Notes under the pieces: generated by a model
Databases searched by the model: none
What the model was told of the DNA's origin: nothing
What the model saw: the letters and a program-made list of their open reading frames with translations, nothing else
Shown here: in pieces, positions 55,336 to 64,000 of the stretch
How positions within the stretch are numbered: the stretch's first letter is position 1
Layout of the letters: each line of letters opens with the position of its first letter
NCBI GenBank assembly: GCA_000310025.1
Contig: FN648473.1
Coordinates: 124,001-188,000, forward strand
DNA length: 64,000 nucleotides
Reading direction: 5' to 3'
From: Ectocarpus siliculosus
Taxonomy: Eukaryota > Sar > Phaeophyceae > Ectocarpales > Ectocarpaceae
Position numbers and translations under genes: made by a program

Positions 55336-57096
55336 CTAAGTTAGGCTGAAGTACCTCTGTGCGGCCGCCGCCACCATTGCTTTGGTGACACCTTCTGTAC
55401 CAGCCTTCTCCGACGCTACCGCTTGCTGCCACTGCTTTTCTGCCTCCTTCTTCTCGTCCAGCGCAAGCTTCCGTTTCTCAATCTCCAGCTCTGCGGCACG
55501 GTCCGCGACGCCCGAGCTCGCTCCCCCGCCCCCACCAAGGCCTCCGCCCCCGCACAAGACCTTCTCGACTACACCCGCGAACCGCGAGAAATTATGTTCG
55601 CGCTGCTTGGCCGCCTTCTGGTTCATCTTACCCAAGACGTGCAGAGTGTCTTGGGGGGAGAACTTTTTCGACTTCCTCCTCGATTTACTCCGGCCGCCTC
55701 CGTCGCGCGAGGAAGCGTCGGAGTCGGACTCGGAGTCGGAAGACTCGTCCCCCTCGCTCTGCCCTCCTCCGCTCTGCCCTTCACCCGCCGGTGACAGGGC
55801 AACATCGGTGACCTGCTCTTCCTCTTCGGAGGAGCTCCCCGCCCACGAACCCTCGTCACCACCACCGTCGACATTGGCGTCCGCCCTCGCTTTTCCTTTG
55901 CCCTTCCCCGTGCCCTTCCCACCACCGCTCTCCTTCTTCTTGCCACCCCCCGCACTCGCCTCGCCTGTAAGGTCCACCGGCGCACCGACGCGGCGGCTAC
56001 CGCCGCCACTACCGCCGTCACCGCTCCCGGTCACCTTCTGCTTCTTCTTCTCGCCCTTCTTCCTGTTCTTGCCACCCCCGGCGCTTGCGTCGCCCGTGAG
56101 GTCCACGGGCGCACCGCCCCCGCTGCTTCCTCCGCCACCGCCGCCGTCACGGCTCTTGCTCTTCTTCTTCTTCCTCTCCCCCCCGCCCTCGCCGTCAAGG
56201 TTCAGGGCCTTGCCGCCGCCGCTGCTGGCGATCCTCGTCCTCTTCGTTCCGCCGCCCTCCAAAGCGCCGCCTAAGTCAAAGCCCTCGTTCAGGACTTGCT
56301 TCGTGTTGACGGCCGGGTTGGCGTTCAACGCATCCATCCGGAGCGAGGTGAGGAACCTCGGTCTCTTGGCCTCCTTCCCCCCGCTCGCGCCAGTGCTTTT
56401 GCTCTCCTCCCGCCGTGCTTTCTTGTCGGCGTCGACCTGCCCTTTCCACGACTTCATCAGTGTCTTCATCCGCCGCTTGCCGAAACGCCTGCGGACCTGC
56501 GACCCGTTCATAGAGCTCATGTATGAGCTATCCTTCTCGAGCCTGGTCACGATGTGCTTGGCGATCTCGTTGTACCACACAACCACGCCGTATTGGTTGT
56601 TGAAGGAAAACCTCTTGTTCTGCTCGGGTTGACGGTAGGGCGGTAGAGAGAGGACGGGGGAGGGTGCCCTAGTCAGCTCGAGACTCTTAGAGTTACTATA
56701 AACGAATCTACCGGTTTTCCCGGAGGGTCGTCTGCTGGCCTACTATTCTGGAAAGGAGGACCGAGACTACGCCCGATGCATCGATGCATAGCTAAAATTA
56801 TGCTGTCGTACGTGGGTGTTCCAGGGTGAACCTGTACTACCAAACGCCCTGAAAACTTAATACTTCGCGATCTCGCCTGACATCGGGATACGGCGTTTGT
56901 GCTACATCAGCTAAAGCATTGCCCAAGTCGACCTGCTTCCTGTTTGCCAGCATGAAGCGTTGGCAACAGGCCAACCCTAGCACTACACTAGCCCTTACCA
57001 ATTCTATGCACCCACCATCATGAACTTCCCTCCACCCAGTTTGATGATGGTCTCGAAGATATTTTTCTTCTCGCGGAAGTCGTACAGCATTTTGCT
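55336..57096 (-). CDS. Candidate Myb/SANT-like DNA-binding partner of the Harbinger transposase, two exons
   Basis: The main exon (56619-55336, 428 codons with stop) starts after a pyrimidine-rich acceptor (CCTACCGTCAACCCGAGCAG). An 81-nt exon at 57096-57016 (YDFREKKNIFETIIKLGGGK) ends at a GT and would join in phase. Together they give an IFETI..., VVVWYNEIAKHI, QVRRRF, LMKSWK pattern like trihelix/SANT domains. The middle is low-complexity: basic Lys/Arg blocks, poly-Gly, two copies of GAPVDLTG.ASAGGG and an acidic Ser/Asp region. The end is a coiled coil (ELEIEKRKLALDEKKEAEKQ). Harbinger elements need such a protein to carry the transposase into the nucleus and onto DNA. Function is inferred from neighbourhood and shape. 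Confidence 0.45.
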
Positions 57097-57249
57097 CTGC
57101 GCGGCGCGGAAGGACGTCGGCGGGGTAAGAAACAGGGGTTTAATCATTTCAGTACGCGGGACGCAAATAGTAAAATACAACATCGAACTCCTGGTCGACC
57201 CTTCCCCAAACCTAACCCCGGAGGCAAGGTTGCCAGAGTAAATTATCAC

Positions 57250-57844
57250 CCAACGGTAAAACCATCAAGCCATTGGATCGGGAGCGTGGATCCGAAGACT
57301 ATTATGTGGGCACGCGAGAAGGGGGGGGGCATAGGCGGGGGTGAGACCTCGATCCCTTCGTATATTTGCGCCGCGCAGCAATGGGCACAAGAAACACATT
57401 TGTTCGAATCCAGTGTTGCTTTTATAGGCCCGACTGTAGGCTACAAAAACTCGCAACCAACGAATACCAGGCAAGGCATACAGTACATATCACGACGGGA
57501 TAACCAGCACGTGCCCGGCAGCACCACCGGCGATGTGGAGGTGTCCCGAGTTCAACCCACTTAAGTCTCTACGTACGTCGACCGCAACCCCGACAGTCTA
57601 ACCCCGAAAGCTCTACATGCAGCATGCTAAGCCTACCCCTACGTAAAAACTCGCGACTCGAGATTTTGTGTCGTCGCGAGCGAGCATCCTATGCTGGTGC
57701 GGCCCGAAAGCCATTAAACCCCATATATTCAAGCGGCAGGAGAGAGATGCAACAGTGGAACAGAGCGGGTGTGTGTGTAGAATTAAATTTGGATAAAAAC
57801 GCCTCAATCACACGCCACATGAACGCTGACCAACATAGATACAA
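57250..57844. other. No recognisable feature
   Basis: Spacer between the Harbinger region and the acidic ORF; contains a G8 run at 57321-57328. No gene seen. Confidence 0.45.
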
Positions 57845-58033
57845 TTACAAGTCTATCCCTCGCAATTCCAACCACCTACAATAGCGGCAGCGTAAAACAG
57901 AAGTGCATGTAAATAACCTGCAGCAAGATCGCAAAAAAAAAACGGCACCTCTCAAGAATAATTCCGTCATGTTCCAATGTTCTCCCGCTCTCACCGTGTT
58001 CTGTTTGTCGAACCCGTCCGGCACAGCACGGCT

Positions 58034-58084
<51 letters not shown>

Positions 58085-58178
58085 CTCGTCTTCTTCTTCT
58101 TCTTCTTCCTCCTCCTCCTCCTCCTCCTCCTCCTCCTCCTCCTCCTCCTCCTCCTCGGCGCCGCGGCCAACGTCGTCA

Positions 58179-58210
<32 letters not shown>

Positions 58211-58720
58211 GCACCCGCTGCTGCTGCTGTTGTTGTCGTCGCTCTCTGGCATATCCATCGCTCGCCGCTGAAGCTCTTCACGCCTCTCCTTCGCTGAAGG
58301 TTGACGCCCTGACGCCGTGTGACTTGCAGCTGGCGGCGTGCCTTCGTGCATCGACCTATAGTCACGTCGCGTCTTCCCCCTAGAACTCGCCCTAGCCGGC
58401 GAAGAGACAGGCTGCGCTGTGAGTCCTCCAGACTCCGCACGAGCAGCGGGAGGCGCCTCAGCTTGCGCTAGGTCCGCCAACGCCTCTGCAGCATTAGCCG
58501 TGGCAGAGGCAGGGTACGTGGCACCCTCAGCGGCAGCATCCTCCTTCGCTGAGCTCCGCGTCTTACGTGGCGGGAGGGAGAGGCCGCGCCTCGTGCGTTG
58601 TTGCGGACCGCGGCCGCTGCTGCGGGTAGCCCTGGTGCCGATCACAGGGCGACCTGAACGGCCTGAGGGTGCCGCGGTCTCCCCCCCTGCTTTATGCGCT
58701 CCTCTTGTTGTGGGTGCCAT
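57845..58720 (-). CDS. Gene-like acidic low-complexity protein, unrecognised
   Basis: Met at 58720 (MAPTTRGAHKAGG) begins a 291-codon frame: a basic Ser/Arg/Thr region, an Ala-rich stretch, a KERREELQRR helix, a Gly8-Asp5 run, then long Glu and Glu-Asp runs and a C-terminal AGEHWNMTELFLRGAVFF segment. The frame is also open further upstream (to 58879). A TATA-like box lies 146-155 bp upstream on the same strand. The N-terminus resembles the basic start of the element 1 Gag (MPTRASTRSGR) in composition only. Microsatellite expansion explains much of its length. Function unknown. Confidence 0.35.
58026..58215. repeat. Compound microsatellite (GTCCTC)n, (TTC)n, (TCC)n, (GCC)n
   Basis: About 190 bp of consecutive trinucleotide-based runs: CTCGTC at 58033-58085, TTC at 58089-58107, TCC at 58107-58156 and GCC at 58184-58212. 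On the minus strand they encode Glu/Asp and Gly runs. Opposite-strand poly-Ser and poly-Leu frames are artefacts. Confidence 0.9.
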
Positions 58721-58865
58721 GATGCTCGAAGTGGAGTGCGCCCCGCACACCCGGGGCGCGAAACGAGCATTCAAAAATGACCACCCCCCCATGGTGGCTG
58801 TATTTTGGCGTTTTGGGTTTTCGGCTTTTGGAATTTTTAAAAATTGAACGCGGCTTAAGTCCACA

Positions 58866-58875
58866 CTATATACTG
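58866..58875 (-). promoter_or_regulatory. TATA-like box
   Basis: Minus strand reads AGTATATAGTGTGG here, upstream of the acidic ORF. Spacing to the ATG at 58720 (about 150 bp) suits a core promoter with a short leader. Evidence is sequence only. Confidence 0.35.
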
Positions 58876-58879
58876 TCAA

Positions 58880-60250
58880 CCTTGCTCTGGTGCATCCATC
58901 CAGCCCCCGCTAAGCACCACCTCGCCCCCCTCACGGCATGGATTGATCCCTTTCGAAGATACTCGAGAAGTGCATCCTCGCGGATGTCGTCAAGACGAGG
59001 ATGGGCACTCCAGGGCACACTTCGCCAACAAGAGTGACCCCGACCATGACGGTATACCGTACCTTCCCGATGTGCCACCCTTTATTCGATAAGGCGTGCT
59101 GGGAAGTATGGCGGCGGCGACCAAACGTTGGACGTCATCCGGGACATGTACGTTGCCTTTGTGTCGATATGTGATCTACTGTAAGCTCTGTAAGGCTGGC
59201 CCTTCGTTGTATTTAGTTTATTCGTCTAACCCTGTCTCCCGTGGCATACTGTCAACCGTTTGTCAGGCTGATAAGCGCTTATTGGGCGTGCGAGCTGAAA
59301 GTCGAACACTCTCAATTGTTTTGTTCCTGTCGCGTTTCCAGCCTTTTCATTGGTTTTACCGCAGTTTCAGTGCGCCCTGGCGTTGCTTCGAGTCGACGCG
59401 AAGGTGGTTTGGCGCAAGCTATTAACGAGATGAACCCCTCGGCGTCAGACAAGCTGACATTCAAATGAAACGCTCTTTGTTCTTTGTTTCGTGTCTCAGG
59501 TTCTAGGAGAGCTTCATGCAGTTCGGCTAAAATGCGCATGGGCGATCCCCTCCGCCGAGAGTATTGATCAGCAGGACGACGCTAAGCGCTACCTCAAGCG
59601 GTGCTTCTTGGAGCACGAGGGCCTGGAGGTGGCGAAGGTGACCCCGGGGTGGATAAAGATGGGGGCGGAGGGGAAGCTAAGGATGGAGACGGGGATGGCT
59701 TTTCATGTCCGAGCCAGATAAGCGATGGTCCTGACTCGTCGACAACGCTGGCCCCAAAGCCTCGGCGGACGCCTAACCCGTGTTGACAAGGTGTGTCGTG
59801 CCTCTCTTCCTCTTTCTCTGCCTGAAACGGTGTTGGATGCTTGCATTTTTCTTGTCGCGCACTCGTTATGCCCGCGGTTCCCTTCGATATACTCTTCTCC
59901 ATCCCAGCGTGTCCGTTAGCCACTCCTGATGTTTAAATTTAAGGGGTTTGACAAAATGGCGTATACCCCGCGTGTTTAGGCATAAAATGGGCTATCCTTT
60001 TTTTCGGTGTGGGGCGCAACGCCTGACGCCGGGTAGCCGCCTTCTAATGCTTCAGCCCCATGCACCACGTCCTCAGGAAGGACGCCCAGCTTTTCGTTTT
60101 TTTTCACCGTCAGGAACAGGGTTAACTAGGGCCTGGAAGAGGGGAGCTTGTTGGAGGACCACATTTTGTCCACGAAACCGTGGAGTACACCCCCCTGTCT
60201 GCTAAAAGTTCATCTAGTACGCCATTCTGTTCACAAATATATCCCATATT
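58880..60250. other. No recognised gene; one possible exon
   Basis: 59504-59721 follows a strong acceptor (TTTGTTCTTTGTTTCGTGTCTCAG) and is open (LGELHAVRLKCAWAIPSAES and on through GWIKMGAEGKLRMETGMAF). It has protein-like composition but no family I know. The remainder shows nothing supportable, and no Copia RT, integrase or LTR was found upstream of the RNase H fragment at 60251. Confidence 0.4.
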
Positions 60251-60784
60251 GTGATGTACATTAGATTCACGAGTGCGTACGGTATTACATTTCAGCGGGG
60301 TACGGCAGTTGGTGTTAGCTTGGAGGTGTACGTGGACTCGGACTACGCTAGCAAAGCGACGGACAGGCGGTCTATGTCAGGAGGTGTTGTCATGTGCGGG
60401 GGGTCCTGCGTGTCGTTTTTCTCTCGGACTGAGAAGAGCGTCACGCTGTCTTCTACGGAAGCTGAGTACGCTGCAATGGCCGATGGGATGAAGGAGGCGA
60501 TTTTCTTGCGGTATCTCTGGAGTTTTATCATTCCGGATGGGGATGTGGGGTGCACTGTTATCAAGGAGGACAATGCCGGGGCGCTTCATTTGGCTAACAA
60601 CCCAGCCACAACCCCCAACTCCAAGCACATTGACATCCGCCACCATTTCATTCGTGAGCGTGTTGACCGGGGGGAGTTCACGGTCGTTTTTGTTCCGTCG
60701 CATTTGCAGCACGCCGACTTTCTTACGAAACCACTACACAAGGAGGCGTTTTCAGTGCACCGCAACTTTGTCATGAACCTTTGA
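60251..60784 (+). pseudogene. Copia RNase H and Pol C-terminus, fragment 2
   Basis: 178 codons ending with TGA 60782. Catalytic blocks are complete: LEVYVDSDYASKATDRRS (Asp), VTLSSTEAEYAAMADGMKEA (Glu), KEDNAGALHLANNP (Asp), SKHIDIRHHFIRERV and HADFLTKPLH, with the typical terminal FVMNL. The sequence is undamaged, but the rest of Pol is missing upstream. It differs clearly from the 34.4-35.1 kb element, so it is another Copia family. Confidence 0.85.
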
Positions 60785-60904
60785 GGCATTCTTGGGCTGT
60801 TCGTGTCCTGTTTGTGTTTGGCGGCATGTCTTTTGGTCAATGTGTGTTTTTTCTTGATGTTGTCTTGTGTGTGTTGGGTCACTGCTAGCACTGCTGTCGA
60901 AAAT

Positions 60905-61345
60905 CATGGGGGGGGTGAATGTGATGCTGAGATGCCATGATCTTCGCCTCAGTACAAGCAGAGTTCTAGCGGACGTTCGGGTTTGATTGTTCATTTTGTT
61001 CACGTTTTCCGCGTTTTACCTGCGGAAAATGAGGAGAAGTACTCAATTCTTGTTTGTTTGCGATTCCGCGTTTACCTGCGGAGTTTGCTTCATGATACTT
61101 GTCTGATTCTTCCTCGTTGCTAGGATAAGAAATACATTTATTTCTTGTTTATTCGCGATTCCGCATTTTTCCCGCGGAGTTCGGAGGTAACTTCATGATA
61201 TTCGTTTGATTTATCGTTGTTTGGATCCGAGAGTTGTTGCAGCAGGGGGGCTGTTAGCGTTTGTGTTTTGGGAGATGATGCAGCAGGGGGGCTGTTAAAT
61301 TTTTATGTTTTGGGCGATGATGCAGCAGGGGGGCTGCCAAGAAGT
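60905..61345 (+). repeat. Copia 2 polypurine tract and LTR-like region
   Basis: The G8 run at 60908-60915 followed by TGAATGTGATGC, 120 bp after the RNase H stop, is where a polypurine tract and 3' LTR start are expected. Inside, three imperfect palindromes occur at about 61008 (TTTTCCGCG/GCGGAAAA), 61060 and 61160 (GATTCCGC/GCGGA). Then GCAGCAGGGGGGCTGTTA-like units start at 61239, 61280 and 61322 with TGTTTTGGG.GATGAT between. The LTR end is not defined. Confidence 0.45.
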
Positions 61346-61940
61346 CCATGTCTGGATGTTTGAGAAACGGCATAATAACTGGCGAAAGTTTCCTCTGGCG
61401 TCTTTGAACGCCGGGGTTTTAACGATTGTCTATTTGTGCCGCATGTATTAGGTATTGATGACTGTTCTGAACGATGTATTGCAGGAAGGATTTGACATAT
61501 TTTGGTAAGACATGGTTGAGGCCTATGTGCTTCCGAAGCATAATTTCAAATTGGTCAATGAGTTGAAACACAGTTAGTTTTGTGCGAGGGTTTTGTTCGA
61601 GGTATTTGTTGACGCGTTTTGCCAGAGTTGTCCGTTCAGAGTCTTTATGACGTGGCTCTGATGTAATGTTGATATTTGCTGAGTAATCTTCCAAGGATAA
61701 TTCTTTGTGTTTGACTACTTGAGAATGTGGTGACGACATTTTCTCGAGAGGGGTGCTTGTTAAGACTCTTAGTGAAGTGCCATAGACGTAGGAGTAGTAG
61801 TAACCTGAAACTTGAATATTCGATAGATCCGGGAGTTGAGATGATTTATTTGTGGATACGAAAGATGAATGGTTTTTAGATGTGTTGCCGTTTTACCTGG
61901 CGATATGTACGGAGGATCTCGTAGATCGTATCTCGTACCG
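61346..61940. other. No recognisable gene
   Basis: A 106-codon minus-strand frame (61419-61739: FQLIDQFEIMLRKHIGLNHV) has ordinary composition but no family recognised. Nothing else seen. Confidence 0.4.
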
Positions 61941-61951
61941 AGTAGGGGGGC

Positions 61952-62168
61952 TGTTTGTGTGTGTACACGTCAGGACACAATTCTCCGAGATCTCCGAGGG
62001 GGTTTCGCAGATGAGATAGATATGGGTATGATAGACAGACTTGGTGCAGCAGACTTTGCCTCTTCTTGCTCACGTCTGTCACTCGTTAATCCCTCTCTAA
62101 TAATCAAGGAACTTGAGTCACTCCTTTGTGCAACACGCTCTCGACAAGAGCCCGCGAGCGTGATAACA
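61952..62168 (+). repeat. Possible solo LTR
   Basis: AGTAGGGGGGC (polypurine-like) precedes TGTTTGTGTGTGTACACG at 61952; the block ends GAGCGTGATAACA at 62168, giving the TGTT..AACA inverted ends usual for LTRs, 217 bp. No matching second copy was found, so this is tentative. Confidence 0.35.
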
Positions 62169-63412
62169 TAGTACACGCGCCGACACCTCAAACACGATAC
62201 ACCTCAAACAGCACACGTGAGTGATACGCTGCTTTTTTGGATGTATATGTGAGCGAAAAAAAAAAAGGAAATCGGTCCAGGGGGTGGGTGTGGTATCTTG
62301 TGTCACCTAAGGTGAACTTTCACGTACATATTAGACTACATCACATGCCTATTTGTATGCATATTTACGTATGCTATGTTCGATTTTGTCGAGCAAGGTC
62401 GAGGGTCCATTTTAACCAGAAGTTTACGATGTGATATACGACATACCTCTCTCTAACATGTATAGTCATACGTAGTCACCACCTATATTTTATATGTGTG
62501 GTCGTCGGCTAAGCTGTGGCTTTCAACCCCACCTGTAGAAGCAGAAACAACCGGTTGTAATTGTACCTGAACATTTTGAACCTTCCATTCTTGGCTGACG
62601 GTCCGCATTGCTGTATCCGCATGCAACCCCGTTCGAGATATTGCCCCTTCCGAAAGGATGTGTTGAGGTATTTTGGTGTGAGTGTTGAGAAAAACCTGCT
62701 GGATGCTGATTTTTTTTCGAGCCTTTAAGCCTATACACTCAAAGATGAGTATCGTAGCCTGCACAAAGCCAAGTTTGTTTGTTGTCGAAGACGGAATAAA
62801 CTGCAGTTTGTTGAAACCGTAAGAGTTGAAAGCATCATTCTTGGAAAACTGGGGACTGGTATACGTGAATTAGATTCCGTGTGCCCCCTCACCAAAAAGT
62901 TCTAGACATCACGAGAGAGCACACGTGCACCGGTGTTGTAGGTCGTAGCGCTTGTGAGCGCGAGAGAGGACCATCGGAGTACGTGGGCACGCCGAAGGAT
63001 TGAGGCACTGGCCAACATAGAACAGGTGGCCAGAAAGTAGTGTCTTTTTTTCCTTCAGGCTGGCGGCTAGGCGCCAGGCGGGAGGCACGTGGGCCCAAGG
63101 AAACGAGCATTCGCGGGAGGGAGAGGCTAGTGCCAGGTGGGTGCAGAGCGCAAAACAAAAAGAAAAAGCGAACACGACGCGCTGAGCGCGATACGATTCG
63201 CGTTGCCTCATGCAATTCCCTCTTCGGTCTGAGGCGCGTGTGGCAGCAGCGGGGGTCGCTTCGGGCGGCCATCGCGGCTGAAGCACGGACACAGCCAACT
63301 GAGAAAGAAGAAAAAAACACGAAAGTGAAACAAAAAACGAGAGAAAAATACAAACGGGGTCGTGGGCGCTGCTGATGATGCACGATACCACCCCCCATAT
63401 CTCCCCCGCTAC
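62169..63412. other. No gene; MITE end at 62269-62306
   Basis: The block AAATCGGTCCAGGGGGTGGG and GTGTGGTATCTTGTGTCACC matches the right end of the MITE at 46.4-46.6 kb. A 93-codon minus frame at 62483-62764 is unrecognised. Overlapping frames on both strands at 62.9-63.4 kb show no domain. Confidence 0.45.
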
Positions 63413-64000
63413 GCCATATCGTACGCAGGCGAACTCATGTTGCTGACAACGCCATATCGTATGCAGGCGATTTTATGTCGCTGAAACGGTGCCCTGTTAT
63501 TGCGTTGGCCGCTGGCTTCGGCCGTCGTCGCCAACTCAGTAGGTAGTCGGATTCGGGGTGGACAATGCACACAAAGGCAATGTTAAACAACAACAAATTG
63601 TGGACAATAGATAAAAAGGCAATGTTAACAACAATAAATTGTCGCTCGAACGGTGCGCTGCTGCTGAGCTCGGGGGCTGATTCTGGCCGTTGCCGCCAAC
63701 CCAGCAGGTAGTCGGATCCGGGGTGATCAATGCGTATAAAATGCAATTTAAATCAAACATATATATATATATATATTGTTGCTCGAACGGTGCCCTGCTA
63801 CTGACCTCAGAGGCCGGCTTTGGCCGCTGCCGCTGACTCAGTAGGTAGTCGGATCCGGGGTGGAGAATGGAATGTTGAACAACAATAAATTGTCGCTCGA
63901 ACGGTGCCTTGCTGCTGAGCTCAGAGGCTGGTTTCGATCATTGCCGCCAACTCAGTAAGTAGTCGGATCCGGGGTGTACAATGAATATATATCTGCAATG
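63413..64000. repeat. Satellite-like array running off the window
   Basis: Two 38-bp units (CGCCATATCGTA.GCAGGCGA) at 63413-63475 lead into at least four units of 110-165 bp. Each starts TCG/TTG-CTCGAACGGTGCC.TGCT at about 63477, 63643, 63780 and 63893, and ends with CTCAGTAGGTAGTCGGATCC + GGGGTG. An (AT)10 tract lies at 63757-63776. Non-coding; it continues beyond 64000. Confidence 0.85.

Larger units (their letters stand above)
50449..57249. mobile_element. PIF/Harbinger-type transposon region (boundaries not found)
   Basis: A DDE transposase gene on the plus strand faces a minus-strand gene for a candidate Myb/SANT-like DNA-binding protein. Such a two-gene set is the hallmark of PIF/Harbinger elements. 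Terminal inverted repeats and TWA target duplications were sought but not identified, so the coordinates are approximate. Confidence 0.55.

Noticed and set aside
55382-56632. 416-codon plus-strand frame opposite the candidate DNA-binding protein
   Set aside because: It is Pro/Ser/Leu low-complexity and mirrors the GC-rich minus frame, which has the splice acceptor, basic regions and coiled coil.
57903-58297. Poly-Ser and poly-Leu plus-strand frames
   Set aside because: Readings of the compound microsatellite; they do not extend into non-repetitive sequence.

Overview
This is a repeat-rich stretch of a eukaryotic nuclear genome. Spliceable GT-AG introns of about 250-560 bp, CAG/poly-Gln runs, a degenerate TTAGGG-like tract and the transposon mix (Helitron, Ngaro/DIRS-type tyrosine-recombinase retroelements, Ty1/Copia, PIF/Harbinger) are what I would expect of an alga. 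A photosynthetic stramenopile such as a brown alga is my best guess, but this is inference and no feature proves it. No rRNA, tRNA or bacterial-style operon was found, and almost all recognisable coding sequence belongs to mobile elements.

Layout. 1.7-5.9 kb (minus): a nearly full-length but frameshifted Helitron whose Pif1-type helicase runs into a C-terminal OTU cysteine-protease domain. 9.0-10.9 kb (minus): a second, truncated Helitron with an in-frame internal deletion. 6-8.3 and 10.9-13.1 kb: diverged duplicated sequence upstream of both Helitrons. 13.4-17.6 kb: GC-rich low-complexity DNA, a degenerate minisatellite and a 207-bp satellite. 18.2-19.4 kb: a foldback element flanked by TTA. 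20.8-21.8 kb: the best host-gene candidate, two exons of a fucosyltransferase-like protein. 23.5-31.9 kb (minus): a complete Ngaro-type retroelement (Gag, RT/RNase H, tyrosine recombinase) with A1-ORFs-B1-A2-B2 split direct repeats. 33.9-38.3 kb (minus): a Copia element with both LTRs but no protease or integrase. 39.2-45.2 kb (plus): a second tyrosine-recombinase retroelement cut off inside its recombinase. 50.7-57.1 kb: a Harbinger-type pair, an intact three-exon DDE transposase and a convergent candidate DNA-binding protein. 57.8-58.9 kb: a gene-like acidic ORF. 60.2-62.2 kb: a Copia RNase H fragment and LTR-like sequence. 63.4-64.0 kb: a satellite array running off the window.

The most unusual signal is a set of three hairpin arrays, all in or beside the two tyrosine-recombinase retroelements. 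Each array repeats an invariant loop inside stems that vary: 11 units in the leader of element 1 (29.6-30.5 kb), 23 units at the Gag-RT boundary of element 2 (41.28-42.27 kb), and a shorter set directly after its broken recombinase (45.15-45.49 kb). The 23-unit array is in phase with translation: 20 of 22 spacings between cores are multiples of three, mostly 45 nt, so it also encodes a repeated Ala-Asp-Thr/Val-Asp-Ala/Glu-Asp-Thr peptide. I know of no described counterpart and treat it as the leading candidate for a new retroelement RNA signal.
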